Below are positions 52,700 through 61,439 of a DNA stretch of 64,000 nt, in pieces; within the stretch, counting starts at the first letter, position 1, and the number at the start of each line of letters is the position of its first letter. The translations under genes were made by a program, and so were the position numbers. Source of the stretch: Pseudoprevotella muciniphila. GTDB lineage: Bacteria > Bacteroidota > Bacteroidia > Bacteroidales > Bacteroidaceae. The notes under the pieces are model-generated. The model was given only the letters and a program-made list of their open reading frames with translations. It had not been told where the DNA came from and searched no databases. The stretch is taken from positions 2,542,001 through 2,606,000 of the forward strand of contig NZ_CP033459.1 in the NCBI RefSeq assembly GCF_003265305.2, read 5' to 3'.

Positions 52700-54454
52700 T
52701 TATTTGAATAGCAATCGTTCTTCTCTGTCGCGGGCCGTATTTGCCCAATCTTCAGGAACGAATTTCCAGTTTGTTGGTGTTTCAATCCTAAGCTCAGGCG
52801 TGCTTTCTATGAGTTGCATCAGGTAGTAGCGCAAGTCTCGATCGGTAGTTGTCATGATGCGTTGCGGCAGTTCTTCTTTCGGTATGCCGGCTCCTTTTGT
52901 GAGCAAGTTGCCGCCTCCATTACCACGATAGGAATTGATAGCAACAGAGTAGATACTGTCTGGGCTAAAAGGCTTACCATTGCTCATGCCGCTGATTTCA
53001 ATCCGTTGTCCTTTCGGTTTGTCTAAATGAACGACGTAGTCTATTCCCGCAGCACAATCGAAGTTGTATGATGGCGTGCGCAGTCTCTGCCAGCCTTCTG
53101 CATATTGCATTGGGTTTTGACGGAATGCTATCATCGTGTCATTCGCGCTGTGCATGGTGTTAACCCAACCATCGTATGAATATTCCAGATAGTCTTTTAT
53201 TTCGCTACCTTTGAGGAGCATGGTGTAGAGATAATTCTGATAGTGATATAACTTAAACATGTCGCTTACGGTAATGTCGCCTGCTTCTATGTGGGTGTCG
53301 AAAGATAAAGGTGCAGCAAACGATATGTCAGCACCAGTCAGTTGCAACTGCATCTGTTGAATCAAGTTGATGAATGCTGACGGTCCGAAAAAGGCTTCGC
53401 GCGATGAAATGGTGGTGGAGAGATTTCCAATTTTCTTTTCTGTAAACGTTTTTACTTCCTTTGCCTGTGGTGCAAATGTGTTAATATATGCAGGTAGTGG
53501 TTGTACGTTGGTTAGGCTTACGATTTCACCTGAAACTTTCTTCTCGCCTTTTCGTGAAATGGCGATGTCAGCCTGAGCCACGTTCTTGCCGTTGCTCCCC
53601 GGATTGATGACAAGAACTTCCTTATTTTCTGTGTTCTTAACTATGTGTTTCGATGCTCGGTGGTCGTGTCCGCTAAAAATGATATCGAAGCCTGACACCT
53701 CGCGTGCCACTTGCAGGGCGGCATTCTCATTGACGCTCCCAATCAGTTTTTCATGCCCAATGCCCGAATGGAATAGTCCGACGATAATGTCTGCCTTCTC
53801 TTTATCGCGAAGTGTGGGCATCCATCTTCTTGCGCATGCCACCATGTCTTCAAAGGCCATGCCTTTCCATAAACTCTGAGGTAGCCATTTGGGAATGGCG
53901 GGGGTAATCATTCCGAGTACCGCAATTCGTGCACCGCCGCGTTCAAAGATGGTATAGGGTTTCCAATAGGGGAGTCCCGTGCGAGTGTCGATAGCGTTAG
54001 CACAAAGCACAGGAAAATGGCATTCAAGAGTCCAACGATCATAGACACTGTGTCCTGTCTCGATGTCGTGATTGCCAATAGTTGCCGCATCGTAGCCTAT
54101 GAAATTCATTGCGTCAGCACACACATGCTGCGACTTCGTATCAATGAAGTTGTAATAGTAAGCAGTGGGTTGTCCTTGCAGGATGTCTCCATTGTCGAGG
54201 AGCAGAACATTCTTTTCAGATAAGAGTTTGCGTTGCTCATCAACGTATGTGGCGATACGTGACAGGCCGCCTTCCGTAGGCTGTTTTTCTATGAAGTCGT
54301 ATGAGAAATAGTTGCCGTGGATATCGCTCGATTCGATGATGCGGATTGTCGTTTTTTTATTTGTCTGAGCAGGGAGGGACACACTACTCAGCATCAAAGC
54401 CAGCGATATTAAAAATGTTGCACGTATTGACGTGTTATTTTTCTTTTCTGACAT
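52700..54454 (-). CDS. Exported bifunctional metallophosphatase/5'-nucleotidase
   Basis: A 584-residue protein with a signal peptide (FLISLALMLSSVSLPAQ). The N-terminal calcineurin-like metallophosphatase domain shows SSDIHGNYF, LLDNGDILQGQP, ATIGNHDIETG and IIFSGHDHRASKH; the C-terminal 5'-nucleotidase domain has FAAPLSFDTHIEAGDITVSD, NYLYTMLLKGSEI and INSYRGNGGGN. Together these match periplasmic UshA/YfkN-type enzymes that dephosphorylate nucleotides or cyclic nucleotides for salvage. The start overlaps the end of folA by 20 nt, so it is the last gene of the NUDIX-thyA-folA operon. Confidence 0.92.
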   Translation of the reverse strand: MSEKKNNTSIRATFLISLALMLSSVSLPAQTNKKTTIRIIESSDIHGNYFSYDFIEKQPTEGGLSRIATYVDEQRKLLSEKNVLLLDNGDILQGQPTAYYYNFIDTKSQHVCADAMNFIGYDAATIGNHDIETGHSVYDRWTLECHFPVLCANAIDTRTGLPYWKPYTIFERGGARIAVLGMITPAIPKWLPQSLWKGMAFEDMVACARRWMPTLRDKEKADIIVGLFHSGIGHEKLIGSVNENAALQVAREVSGFDIIFSGHDHRASKHIVKNTENKEVLVINPGSNGKNVAQADIAISRKGEKKVSGEIVSLTNVQPLPAYINTFAPQAKEVKTFTEKKIGNLSTTISSREAFFGPSAFINLIQQMQLQLTGADISFAAPLSFDTHIEAGDITVSDMFKLYHYQNYLYTMLLKGSEIKDYLEYSYDGWVNTMHSANDTMIAFRQNPMQYAEGWQRLRTPSYNFDCAAGIDYVVHLDKPKGQRIEISGMSNGKPFSPDSIYSVAINSYRGNGGGNLLTKGAGIPKEELPQRIMTTTDRDLRYYLMQLIESTPELRIETPTNWKFVPEDWANTARDREERLLFK

Positions 54455-54929
54455 AATCTACGAAGGTGTATGGTACGGCATTCTTTTCGTCCGGATGGTG
54501 AGATTCTGAATGTTCGACAGTCCAATTTTCCTCGATGAAATCGGGGAAAAATACGTCGGCACGTTCTGGAACAGCATCAATCAGTGTCAATAAAAGTTTG
54601 TCGGCATAAGGTAGAGCCTCTTTGTATAACGAGGCACCTCCTATTATAAAAACTTGTTCTTCTGCATCGCAATGTGCCAATGCATCCTCTAATGAAGAGA
54701 ACACTTCGCATCCCGGAAAACTGATGCCTTTCTGGCGCGTCAGTACAATGTTGCGTCGATTAGGAAGAGCACCTTTGGGCAGAGACTCGTAGGTGCGCCG
54801 CCCCATGATGATGGTGTGGCCAGTTGTGAGTGCCTTGAAACGCTTCAAGTCAGCTGAAATGTGATAGAGCAGACGGTTCTTGTAGCCTATGCCTTTGTTC
54901 CTGGCTACTGCGGCTATGATGGATATCAT
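54435..54929 (-). CDS. folA: Dihydrofolate reductase
   Basis: A 164-residue NADPH-dependent enzyme that regenerates tetrahydrofolate. It has ISIIAAVARNKGIGYKNRLL, then SADLKRFKALTTGHTIIMGR (catalytic Asp in ADL, followed by the cofactor-binding MGRRTYESL), and VFIIGGASLYKEAL. The usual Trp near the active site is Tyr (LLYHIS), a common substitution. It lies 27 nt downstream of thyA, which produces dihydrofolate, its substrate. Confidence 0.96.
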   Translation of the reverse strand: MISIIAAVARNKGIGYKNRLLYHISADLKRFKALTTGHTIIMGRRTYESLPKGALPNRRNIVLTRQKGISFPGCEVFSSLEDALAHCDAEEQVFIIGGASLYKEALPYADKLLLTLIDAVPERADVFFPDFIEENWTVEHSESHHPDEKNAVPYTFVDYVRKEK

Positions 54930-54956
54930 ATTGTGAACTTAGGTTTATAATGATTG

Positions 54957-55751
54957 TTATACAGAAACCTTTCCTGGGATGTGCGGCCACGGATTGTAGC
55001 CCTCGAGTATAAAGTCTTCGTATTTGAAGTCGAAAATGTTCTTGACGTCGGGATTGATGACCATTCTGGGCAGTGGCCGTGGAGTTCGTGTCATTTGCAG
55101 TTTTACCTGTTCCAGATGATTGGTGTATATGTGTGTGTCACCTGTTGTATGTACGAAGTCTCCCGGTTCAAGCCCCGTAACTTGTGCCATCATTTGTAGC
55201 AGCAGGGCATAACTAGCGATGTTGAACGGCACACCAAGGAAAGTGTCTGCCGAGCGTTGGTAGAGTTGCAGTGATAGTTTGCCGTTGGCTACGTAGAATT
55301 GGAAAAGCAGATGACATGGTGGGAGGTGCATGGCCTTCAGGTCGCCTACATTCCATGCGCTGACAATGATGCGCCGTGAGTCAGGATTGTTTTTGATTGT
55401 GTCCACCGCTTGTTGTATCTGGTCTATGGTCCCTCCGTCATAGTCCTTCCACGAGCGCCATTGATAGCCATAGATGGGACCTAACTCACCACCTTCATCA
55501 GCCCATTCGTTCCAAATGCGCACGCCATGTTCTTGTAAGTATCGCGCATTCGTGTCGCCTTTGAGAAACCACAGGAGTTCGTAAATAATCGATTTTAAAT
55601 GCAGTTTCTTGGTTGTAAGTAGTGGAAAACCATCTGACATATTGAAACGCATCTGGTGTCCGAAGACGCTGATGGTGCCTGTGCCTGTACGGTCGTGTTT
55701 CGTTACACCCTCTTCTGTTATGCGGTGTAGCAAGTCGAGGTATTGTTTCAT
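54957..55751 (-). CDS. thyA: Thymidylate synthase
   Basis: A 264-residue enzyme, exactly the length of E. coli ThyA, that methylates dUMP with methylene-tetrahydrofolate. The catalytic Cys lies in [12 protein letters not shown] (near residue 146), preceded by [10 protein letters not shown] and followed by [20 protein letters not shown] and [11 protein letters not shown]. It overlaps the NUDIX gene by 4 nt (ATGA) and precedes folA. Confidence 0.97.
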   Translation of the reverse strand: MKQYLDLLHRITEEGVTKHDRTGTGTISVFGHQMRFNMSDGFPLLTTKKLHLKSIIYELLWFLKGDTNARYLQEHGVRIWNEWADEGGELGPIYGYQWRSWKDYDGGTIDQIQQAVDTIKNNPDSRRIIVSAWNVGDLKAMHLPPCHLLFQFYVANGKLSLQLYQRSADTFLGVPFNIASYALLLQMMAQVTGLEPGDFVHTTGDTHIYTNHLEQVKLQMTRTPRPLPRMVINPDVKNIFDFKYEDFILEGYNPWPHIPGKVSV

Positions 55752-56284
55752 ATCTTTTGTTTGTTTATTTCTTGTTGTTTTACCCAGGGGAGGATAATGT
55801 CTTGGTATTCGCCTTCGAAATTGGGTGTAAAGAAATGGGTGCCAATTTTTTCTGCAATTTCTTCTGTCGTGAAGAACTGCCCGCCATCGGTTTCAGCAGA
55901 TGGCTTCGGTGATTCAGTCGTTATGGCGGCGAAAACGTGTACCAGTTCACGATCGCGGTTGGAGGAGAAGACGTAGCGTCGGATGAAATGTGGTGTAAAG
56001 ACTGTCAGTCCGAGTTCCTCGCGTACCTCACGCTTGAGAGCATCGTCAATATTCTCGCCATAATCAACATGGCCACCGACGGCGGTATCCCATTTGTCCG
56101 GTTGAATGTCTTTCCATGGCGGGCGTTTCTGAAGGAAAATCCGCCCGCTATCGTCAAACACATGCAAGTGAACCACGGGATGCAGCAATCCGCTGCCGGA
56201 ATGACATTCGCCACGTGTGGCACAACCGACGATGTGACCAGCCTCGTCCACTAAAGGCAGCAATTCCTTCGCGTTGTCTTGCAT
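55748..56284 (-). CDS. NUDIX hydrolase (YfcD-like)
   Basis: A 178-residue protein with a full Nudix box, [18 protein letters not shown] followed by REELGL, giving GX5EX7REUXEEXGU with the catalytic Glu residues intact. The N-terminal part ([20 protein letters not shown], then [14 protein letters not shown]) resembles YfcD and isopentenyl-diphosphate isomerase-like Nudix proteins rather than MutT. Substrate unknown. As the first gene of the thyA-folA operon it might clean up a nucleotide or folate-pathway diphosphate, but that is inference. Confidence 0.9.
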   Translation of the reverse strand: MQDNAKELLPLVDEAGHIVGCATRGECHSGSGLLHPVVHLHVFDDSGRIFLQKRPPWKDIQPDKWDTAVGGHVDYGENIDDALKREVREELGLTVFTPHFIRRYVFSSNRDRELVHVFAAITTESPKPSAETDGGQFFTTEEIAEKIGTHFFTPNFEGEYQDIILPWVKQQEINKQKI

Positions 56285-56306
56285 ATACTGTTGGCATTAA
56301 ATTGTG

Positions 56307-56314
56307 CAAATTTA
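56307..56314 (-). promoter_or_regulatory. -7 promoter element TAAATTTG of the NUDIX-thyA-folA operon
   Basis: TAnnTTTG match on the - strand, 22 nt before the NUDIX start, in a short divergent promoter region. Confidence 0.6.
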
Positions 56315-56336
56315 TGAATTTTCGGCGGCATTTGCT

Positions 56337-56344
56337 TATCTTTG
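56337..56344 (+). promoter_or_regulatory. -7 promoter element TATCTTTG of the RsmF-like gene
   Basis: TAnnTTTG match on the + strand. It lies 19 nt before the TTG at 56364 and downstream of the alternative GTG at 56304, so it helps to set the start of the methyltransferase gene. Confidence 0.65.
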
Positions 56345-56363
56345 CGAATTAAAATCAGATAAG

Positions 56364-57698
56364 TTGGAACTCCGCCCCTCGATACCAGACGAATTTATTG
56401 CTCAGCAGACACGTCTCATAGGTTCGGAAAATGCCTTAAGGCTCGCAGAGAGTCTTGAGAGAGCGAGTCCTGTCTCTGTGCGCATGAATTCGGCGAAACG
56501 TTCCTCGCTATTTTCGGAAGCAGAGCTTGTGCCTTGGTGCACCACGGGGCGCTTTCTCGACAAAAGGCCTGAATTTACGCTCAATCCTTTGCTTCATGCG
56601 GGTGCTTTTTATGTTCAGGAGGCAGCCTCTATGTTTTTGGAACAGGCTTATAATGCCTTTGACGAGACACCGCAGCGAGTGCTTGACCTTTGTGCTGCAC
56701 CTGGCGGTAAGAGCACTTTGTGGAGGTCGTTATTGCCGGAAGGAGCACTCCTTGTCGCCAATGAACCTCTGCGTCAGCGTGCCATGATTTTGGCTGAGAA
56801 TTTAGCAAAGTGGGGTCATGCAGACGTGGTTGTTACTCAGGCATATCCGGAAGAGTTTGCTGCATTGCGGGGTTTTTTCGATGTGATAGCAACAGATGTG
56901 CCCTGCTCGGGCGAAGGCATGTTCCGTAAGGACGACGACGCACGACGAATGTGGAGCATGGCGAATGTGGCAATGTGTGCCGAACGTCAGCGAAAAATAC
57001 TGTCTGACGTATGGCCCGCGCTGAGAAACGGTGGTTGGATCGTGTATAGCACGTGCACATTCAATGATGAAGAAAATGAGAAGAATGTTCAATTCATTTG
57101 CGAAGAACTTGGTGCGGAAGTGGTGCCGTTGAGCATTGACCCTGCCTGGGGTATCGTGGATACACCCTTCGGCTATCATTTCTATCCCCATCTTACGCGC
57201 AGTGAGGGCTTTTTTATAGCATTGTTGCGAAAGACTTCGCCATCGGGTACTCAGAAAATGAAAATAAAACACCGACCCTTGGTGGACTTCCCCAAATGGT
57301 TGAAGAATAATGATGAATTTGTTGGTTTGAGGAGCTGCGAAACACTTATTACCGCAGTGAGAAAATCTATAGCAGATGATGTGCTTGCTGTCGGACAAAT
57401 AGTACGCTGCCTTTCCGCAGGTATAGCGATGGCTGAAGAAATAAAAGGCAAGAAAACAGTACCGCAACATCCGTTGGCTCTTGCCTTGGATTTCGACGAA
57501 GCGGTTTTCCCGAGAGTGTCCCTCAGTTTGGATGAAGCCCTGTCATACCTTCGCAGAGAGACGCTCTGTCTGCCGGCAGATGTTCCACGAGGCTATGTCA
57601 ATGTAGTTTACGAAGACCATTCACTCGGATTTGTCAATAATTTGGGGAACAGGGCAAACAATATGTACCCACAAGAATGGAGAATACGAAGAAAATAG
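56364..57698 (+). CDS. RsmF/NOL1-NOP2-Sun family rRNA m5C methyltransferase
   Basis: A 444-residue SAM-dependent enzyme. The N-terminal region is IPDEFIAQQTRLIGSENALR; FYVQEAASMFLEQAY and VLDLCAAPGGKSTLWRSLL form the SAM-binding motif; DVPCSGEGMFRKD carries one catalytic Cys and YSTCTFNDEENE the other. A C-terminal RsmF-type tail follows with a PUA-like RNA-binding part. It probably methylates a cytosine of 16S rRNA. A GTG at 56304 would extend the frame by 20 residues, but the promoter element at 56337-56344 lies inside that extension, so I prefer the TTG at 56364 (LELRPSIPDEF). Confidence 0.88.
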   Translation: MELRPSIPDEFIAQQTRLIGSENALRLAESLERASPVSVRMNSAKRSSLFSEAELVPWCTTGRFLDKRPEFTLNPLLHAGAFYVQEAASMFLEQAYNAFDETPQRVLDLCAAPGGKSTLWRSLLPEGALLVANEPLRQRAMILAENLAKWGHADVVVTQAYPEEFAALRGFFDVIATDVPCSGEGMFRKDDDARRMWSMANVAMCAERQRKILSDVWPALRNGGWIVYSTCTFNDEENEKNVQFICEELGAEVVPLSIDPAWGIVDTPFGYHFYPHLTRSEGFFIALLRKTSPSGTQKMKIKHRPLVDFPKWLKNNDEFVGLRSCETLITAVRKSIADDVLAVGQIVRCLSAGIAMAEEIKGKKTVPQHPLALALDFDEAVFPRVSLSLDEALSYLRRETLCLPADVPRGYVNVVYEDHSLGFVNNLGNRANNMYPQEWRIRRK

Positions 57699-57708
57699 CA
57701 CTATATCA

Positions 57709-58563
57709 ATGAAGTATTACGAATTTAAATTTACGATGCAACCTACTTCGTCCGACCTTCAGGACGTATTGAGCGCTGTTCTCGGCGAGGCAGGTTTTGA
57801 CAGTTTTGTACCGACGGTAGATGGGAATAATCCCTTGCTGGCATATATCAAAGTGGCTGAATTTGATGAAAAAAACTTAGCATCAGCCCTCAGGAGTTTT
57901 CCTGTTGCCAATGTAGAAATCTCATATACGATGACAGAAGCAGAGGACAAAGACTGGAATAAACTATGGGAAGAAAACTACTTTCAGCCGCTTGTCGTGG
58001 ATGGCAGGTGTGTGGTGTATGGCACCATGCACAAAGATGTGCCTACTGCAGAGTACAACATCATTATCAATCCAAAGATGTCTTTCGGCACGGGGCACCA
58101 TGCCACGACTTCGCAGATGCTGAGCGAAATTCTTAAAACAGATGTCCGTGGTTTTGAGGTGCTTGATATGGGCTGTGGCACGAGTATCTTGGCTATTTTG
58201 GCAAAAATGTGCGGTGCCGCGCATTGTGTGGCGATAGACAACGACGAATGGTGTGTAGATAATTCCATAGAGAATATCGCCCTCAATGGTGTTGAAAATA
58301 TAGACGTTGAATTAGGCGATGCAAATGTACTGAAAGAAAAAGGACCGTTCGACCTGGTCCTGGCAAACATCAATCGCAATATCCTTTTGGCTGACATGGG
58401 GGCATACACGCAAGTGATGAAGTCTGGTGCACAAATCTTCATGAGCGGTTTTTATGAGGAGGATGTCCCGGTGTTGAAAGAAGAAGCCCTTAGGCAAAAT
58501 CTGCATTTGGTTCGTGTACATAGTCTGAACCGCTGGGCGTGCGCTGTGTTTGAGAAGGTATAA
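57709..58563 (+). CDS. prmA: Ribosomal protein L11 methyltransferase
   Basis: A 284-residue SAM-dependent enzyme that trimethylates L11. The N-terminal substrate-recognition domain (YYEFKFTMQPTSSDLQDVLS) is followed by NPKMSFGTGHHATTSQML, VLDMGCGTSILAILAKMCGA (SAM-binding) and DLVLANINRNILL. ATG 57709 is preferred; the frame is open upstream to 57631 inside the methyltransferase gene, but that extension is not conserved-looking. The gene sits 10 nt after the RsmF-like gene, so two ribosome-modifying methyltransferases are linked. Confidence 0.93.
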   Translation: MKYYEFKFTMQPTSSDLQDVLSAVLGEAGFDSFVPTVDGNNPLLAYIKVAEFDEKNLASALRSFPVANVEISYTMTEAEDKDWNKLWEENYFQPLVVDGRCVVYGTMHKDVPTAEYNIIINPKMSFGTGHHATTSQMLSEILKTDVRGFEVLDMGCGTSILAILAKMCGAAHCVAIDNDEWCVDNSIENIALNGVENIDVELGDANVLKEKGPFDLVLANINRNILLADMGAYTQVMKSGAQIFMSGFYEEDVPVLKEEALRQNLHLVRVHSLNRWACAVFEKV

Positions 58564-59956
58564 AACTCCCAAGACATTGTCTGAACGACTTGATTTGACT
58601 ACTTCCGACCGGCATTATATCAAAATGACGGAAACGCCAGTTCCCAAACTTATTTACGAACTGGCTACTCCTACCATTATCAGTATGCTCGTTGCCTCGC
58701 TCTACAACTTGGTAACGACATTCTACGTTGGTCAAATCGATACACAGTCAACCGCTGCCGTAGGAATTTCGTTTTCTGTCATGGCCATCATTCAGGCTTT
58801 GGGCTTTTTCTTTGGACATGGGGCGGGGAATTATGTTTCGCGGCAACTTGGAAAACGTGACGAGGAGGGTGCTCAGCGCATGGCAGCAACAGGCTTTTTT
58901 ACTACCGTTGTATGTGGCATTGTCGTGATGATTGCAGGTGAATTGTTTTTGACACCGCTATGCCATCTGCTCGGCTCAACTCCCACCATACAACCTTACA
59001 TAGAAAAATACCTGAGCATATTACTGTTTTCTGCGCCCATCATGGCGGCTTCGTTCTTCCTGAACAACCTGTTGCGTTATCAGGGTAATGCTAGATATGC
59101 CATGGTAGGCATCGTGTGCGGTGCCGTTCTCAATATCTTGATTGCTCCAGTCTTTATCTTTGTAATGGGGTGGGGCATAGCAGGTGCTGCTTGGGCAACG
59201 GTGCTGTGTGAAAGTGTGAGCCTGCTTGTTTTGTGGATAATGACCACTCGGCGCGGCATAGTGCCCATTTCGGTAAAGAACATAACATTAAAAGGCGCAT
59301 ATTTCCGCGAGATATGCAGAGGCGGACTGCCTTCCTTGGCTCGGCAAGGATTGGCGAGTGTCGCCATACTTCTGCTCAATCTGTCTGCCAGCGTTTATGG
59401 CGATGATGCTATTGCAGGTATGAGTATCGTAACGCGGGTTATCCACTTTATTTATGCATTCTTCCTCGGATTTTGCCAAGGCTACCAACCGCTCTGCGGA
59501 TTCAATTATGGCGCAGGGAAATATACACGTGTTCTTGATGCTTTCTGGTTCTGTGTTAAGGTGGGTACATCAGGACTTATACTGTGTTCTGCTTTTGGCG
59601 TGTGGTTTGCAGAAGATATTGTCCGGCTGTTTCGCGATGCTCCTGATGTAGTGGAAGTGGGAAAGGCTGCTTTAACCTATCAGTTTCTGGTCTATCCCTT
59701 GAATATTTTCATGACCATGAGCAGTATGACACTTCAAACCATCGGCAAAGCGCGACCTGCTGTGGTATTAGCATCTGCCCGACAAGGTGTTTTCTTTATT
59801 CCTGCTATTCTGCTTCTTCCGCGCGTTTGTGGACTGGTTGGCGTGGAAATAGCATTGCCGGTGGCAGATGTCTTCAGTTTTATTCTTGCGATATTACTTA
59901 TCAAAGGCACGCTTAAAGGTTTGGCAGCATTTGGGCGGCAAGAACACTTGCGTTAA
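58550..59956 (+). CDS. MATE family efflux transporter
   Basis: A 468-residue protein with twelve membrane helices in two six-helix halves. It has MTETPVPKLIYELATPTIIS, then NLVTTFYVGQIDTQSTAAVG and ALGFFFGHGAGNYVSRQLGK, typical of MATE antiporters that export drugs or metabolites in exchange for Na+ or H+. The residues before the Met at 58625 (SDRHYIKM) look conserved, so the start is probably an upstream TTG (58550, overlapping prmA by 14 nt, or 58577) and not the ATG at 58625. Confidence 0.88.
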   Translation: MRRYKTPKTLSERLDLTTSDRHYIKMTETPVPKLIYELATPTIISMLVASLYNLVTTFYVGQIDTQSTAAVGISFSVMAIIQALGFFFGHGAGNYVSRQLGKRDEEGAQRMAATGFFTTVVCGIVVMIAGELFLTPLCHLLGSTPTIQPYIEKYLSILLFSAPIMAASFFLNNLLRYQGNARYAMVGIVCGAVLNILIAPVFIFVMGWGIAGAAWATVLCESVSLLVLWIMTTRRGIVPISVKNITLKGAYFREICRGGLPSLARQGLASVAILLLNLSASVYGDDAIAGMSIVTRVIHFIYAFFLGFCQGYQPLCGFNYGAGKYTRVLDAFWFCVKVGTSGLILCSAFGVWFAEDIVRLFRDAPDVVEVGKAALTYQFLVYPLNIFMTMSSMTLQTIGKARPAVVLASARQGVFFIPAILLLPRVCGLVGVEIALPVADVFSFILAILLIKGTLKGLAAFGRQEHLR

Positions 59957-60014
59957 GCACCATTTTTATCTGTTAAAACATTCCGTAGATACCCGAATTT
60001 TGTTTTAAAAGTTG

Positions 60015-60022
60015 TAACTTCG
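60015..60022 (+). promoter_or_regulatory. Near-consensus -7 element TAACTTCG
   Basis: One mismatch to TAnnTTTG, eight nt before the amidase start, so the leader would be extremely short. The assignment is tentative. Confidence 0.35.
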
Positions 60023-60030
60023 CAGTCGCA

Positions 60031-61332
60031 ATGGTGAAACGTTCCTTCAAATATGTTGTCATCGCGCTGCTTTTCATGGCTTTTGGTGTAAAATCCATGG
60101 CAAAGGAGTTTGTGCTTGTTATTGACCCTGGACATGGCGGACACGATGCAGGCGCTTGTGGCGCTTTTTCGAAGGAAAAGGACATCAATCTGACGGTGGC
60201 CCTTGAATTGGGTAAACTCGTCAAGACGCATTGTCGCAACGTCAAGGTGATTTACACTCGCACAACAGATGTGTTCATCCCCTTACAGACGAGGGCAGAT
60301 ATAGCCAACAAGGCGAATGCGGATTTGTTCGTGTCAGTACACACCAACGCTCTTCCAGAAGGCAGGATAGCCTATGGTTCGGAAACATACACGCTCGGTA
60401 TGCATCGTGCAGCGGCTAATCTTGAAGTGGCGAAACGCGAGAACTCTGTAATCAGAATGGAATCGGGCTACAAGATGCGCTATGAAGGTTTTGATCCAAG
60501 TAAGTCGGAGAGTTACATCATCTTCGAATTCATGCAGGATAAATTCATGAAACAGAGTGTGTTCTTAGCCAAAAGCATTCAGAAGTACTATTCTCGTGCA
60601 GGGCGGCAAAACAAAGGCGTTCACCAGGCAGGCTTTCTTGTGCTTCGTCAAACGTCGATGCCAGCCATACTTACCGAACTCGGTTTTATCTCTACGCCAG
60701 AAGAGGAAACATACCTCAACTCGAAAGAAGGGGTAAGAAACCTTGCTGCCAGTATCTATAATGGTATTGCAGAATATCTGGAGGTTTATGCTAAGACTGA
60801 TGTGAAGCGCGTGTCTATAGTGGCTTCGCCAAAGTCTGAGCCTAATAACCAAGTGAAGGATGACCTGCCTAAGAAAAAAGAAGAAAAAACTTCGTCAAAG
60901 CCTTCAGCAACGGATAGGAAGCAGGAGGAAAGCAACAGGAAAGAACCTACTAAACCACAATCTGCAAACCCACCTCGGAAAGATGCAGTAAATGAAGCAA
61001 AATCTCCAACGAGAGTGGGCAAGACAGAAGAGGACGATAATAAAAAAGATGCACAAAGTAATGTTCCTGTCTACAAGGTCCAGTTCTTGGTTTCGCCAAC
61101 TGAACTACCTGCTAATGACAGGCAATTACAGGGGTTGAGTAATGTGTCATGCTATCGTGATGGCGGAAAGACATATAAATACACTTCTGGATCTACGACC
61201 GACTATAATGAGATTCGTCGTCTATGTAACAAACTCAAAGAGAAGTACCCCGATGCCTTTGTCGTGGCATTTGTGGACGGGAAACGAGTTAGTGTGCAGG
61301 AAGCCCTTTCATTGCAAAAGAAAACGAAATAA
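60031..61332 (+). CDS. N-acetylmuramoyl-L-alanine amidase (Amidase_3)
   Basis: A 433-residue exported zinc amidase that cleaves the bond between N-acetylmuramic acid and the stem peptide. The signal sequence is VVIALLFMAFGVKSMA. The catalytic domain shows VIDPGHGGHDAGA (zinc His), TRTTDVFIPLQTRADIANK, DLFVSVHTNALP (second zinc His) and MPAILTELGFIS (catalytic Glu). A charged Lys/Glu/Pro linker (about residues 270-345) leads to a C-terminal domain (PVYKVQFLVSPTELP, then KEKYPDAFVVAFVDGKRV) that resembles SPOR-type peptidoglycan-binding domains. The layout fits AmiA/AmiC-like enzymes in daughter-cell separation. Confidence 0.93.
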   Translation: MVKRSFKYVVIALLFMAFGVKSMAKEFVLVIDPGHGGHDAGACGAFSKEKDINLTVALELGKLVKTHCRNVKVIYTRTTDVFIPLQTRADIANKANADLFVSVHTNALPEGRIAYGSETYTLGMHRAAANLEVAKRENSVIRMESGYKMRYEGFDPSKSESYIIFEFMQDKFMKQSVFLAKSIQKYYSRAGRQNKGVHQAGFLVLRQTSMPAILTELGFISTPEEETYLNSKEGVRNLAASIYNGIAEYLEVYAKTDVKRVSIVASPKSEPNNQVKDDLPKKKEEKTSSKPSATDRKQEESNRKEPTKPQSANPPRKDAVNEAKSPTRVGKTEEDDNKKDAQSNVPVYKVQFLVSPTELPANDRQLQGLSNVSCYRDGGKTYKYTSGSTTDYNEIRRLCNKLKEKYPDAFVVAFVDGKRVSVQEALSLQKKTK

Positions 61333-61439
61333 GAAAGTAAATCAGCGCTTTAAGCAGAACGTAAAACGCCCGGGAGAAAGATCTTGGGAAGACTGTTTTT
61401 CTGCTCCAATAAGACTATAATAGTAGAAATAAGGACAAT

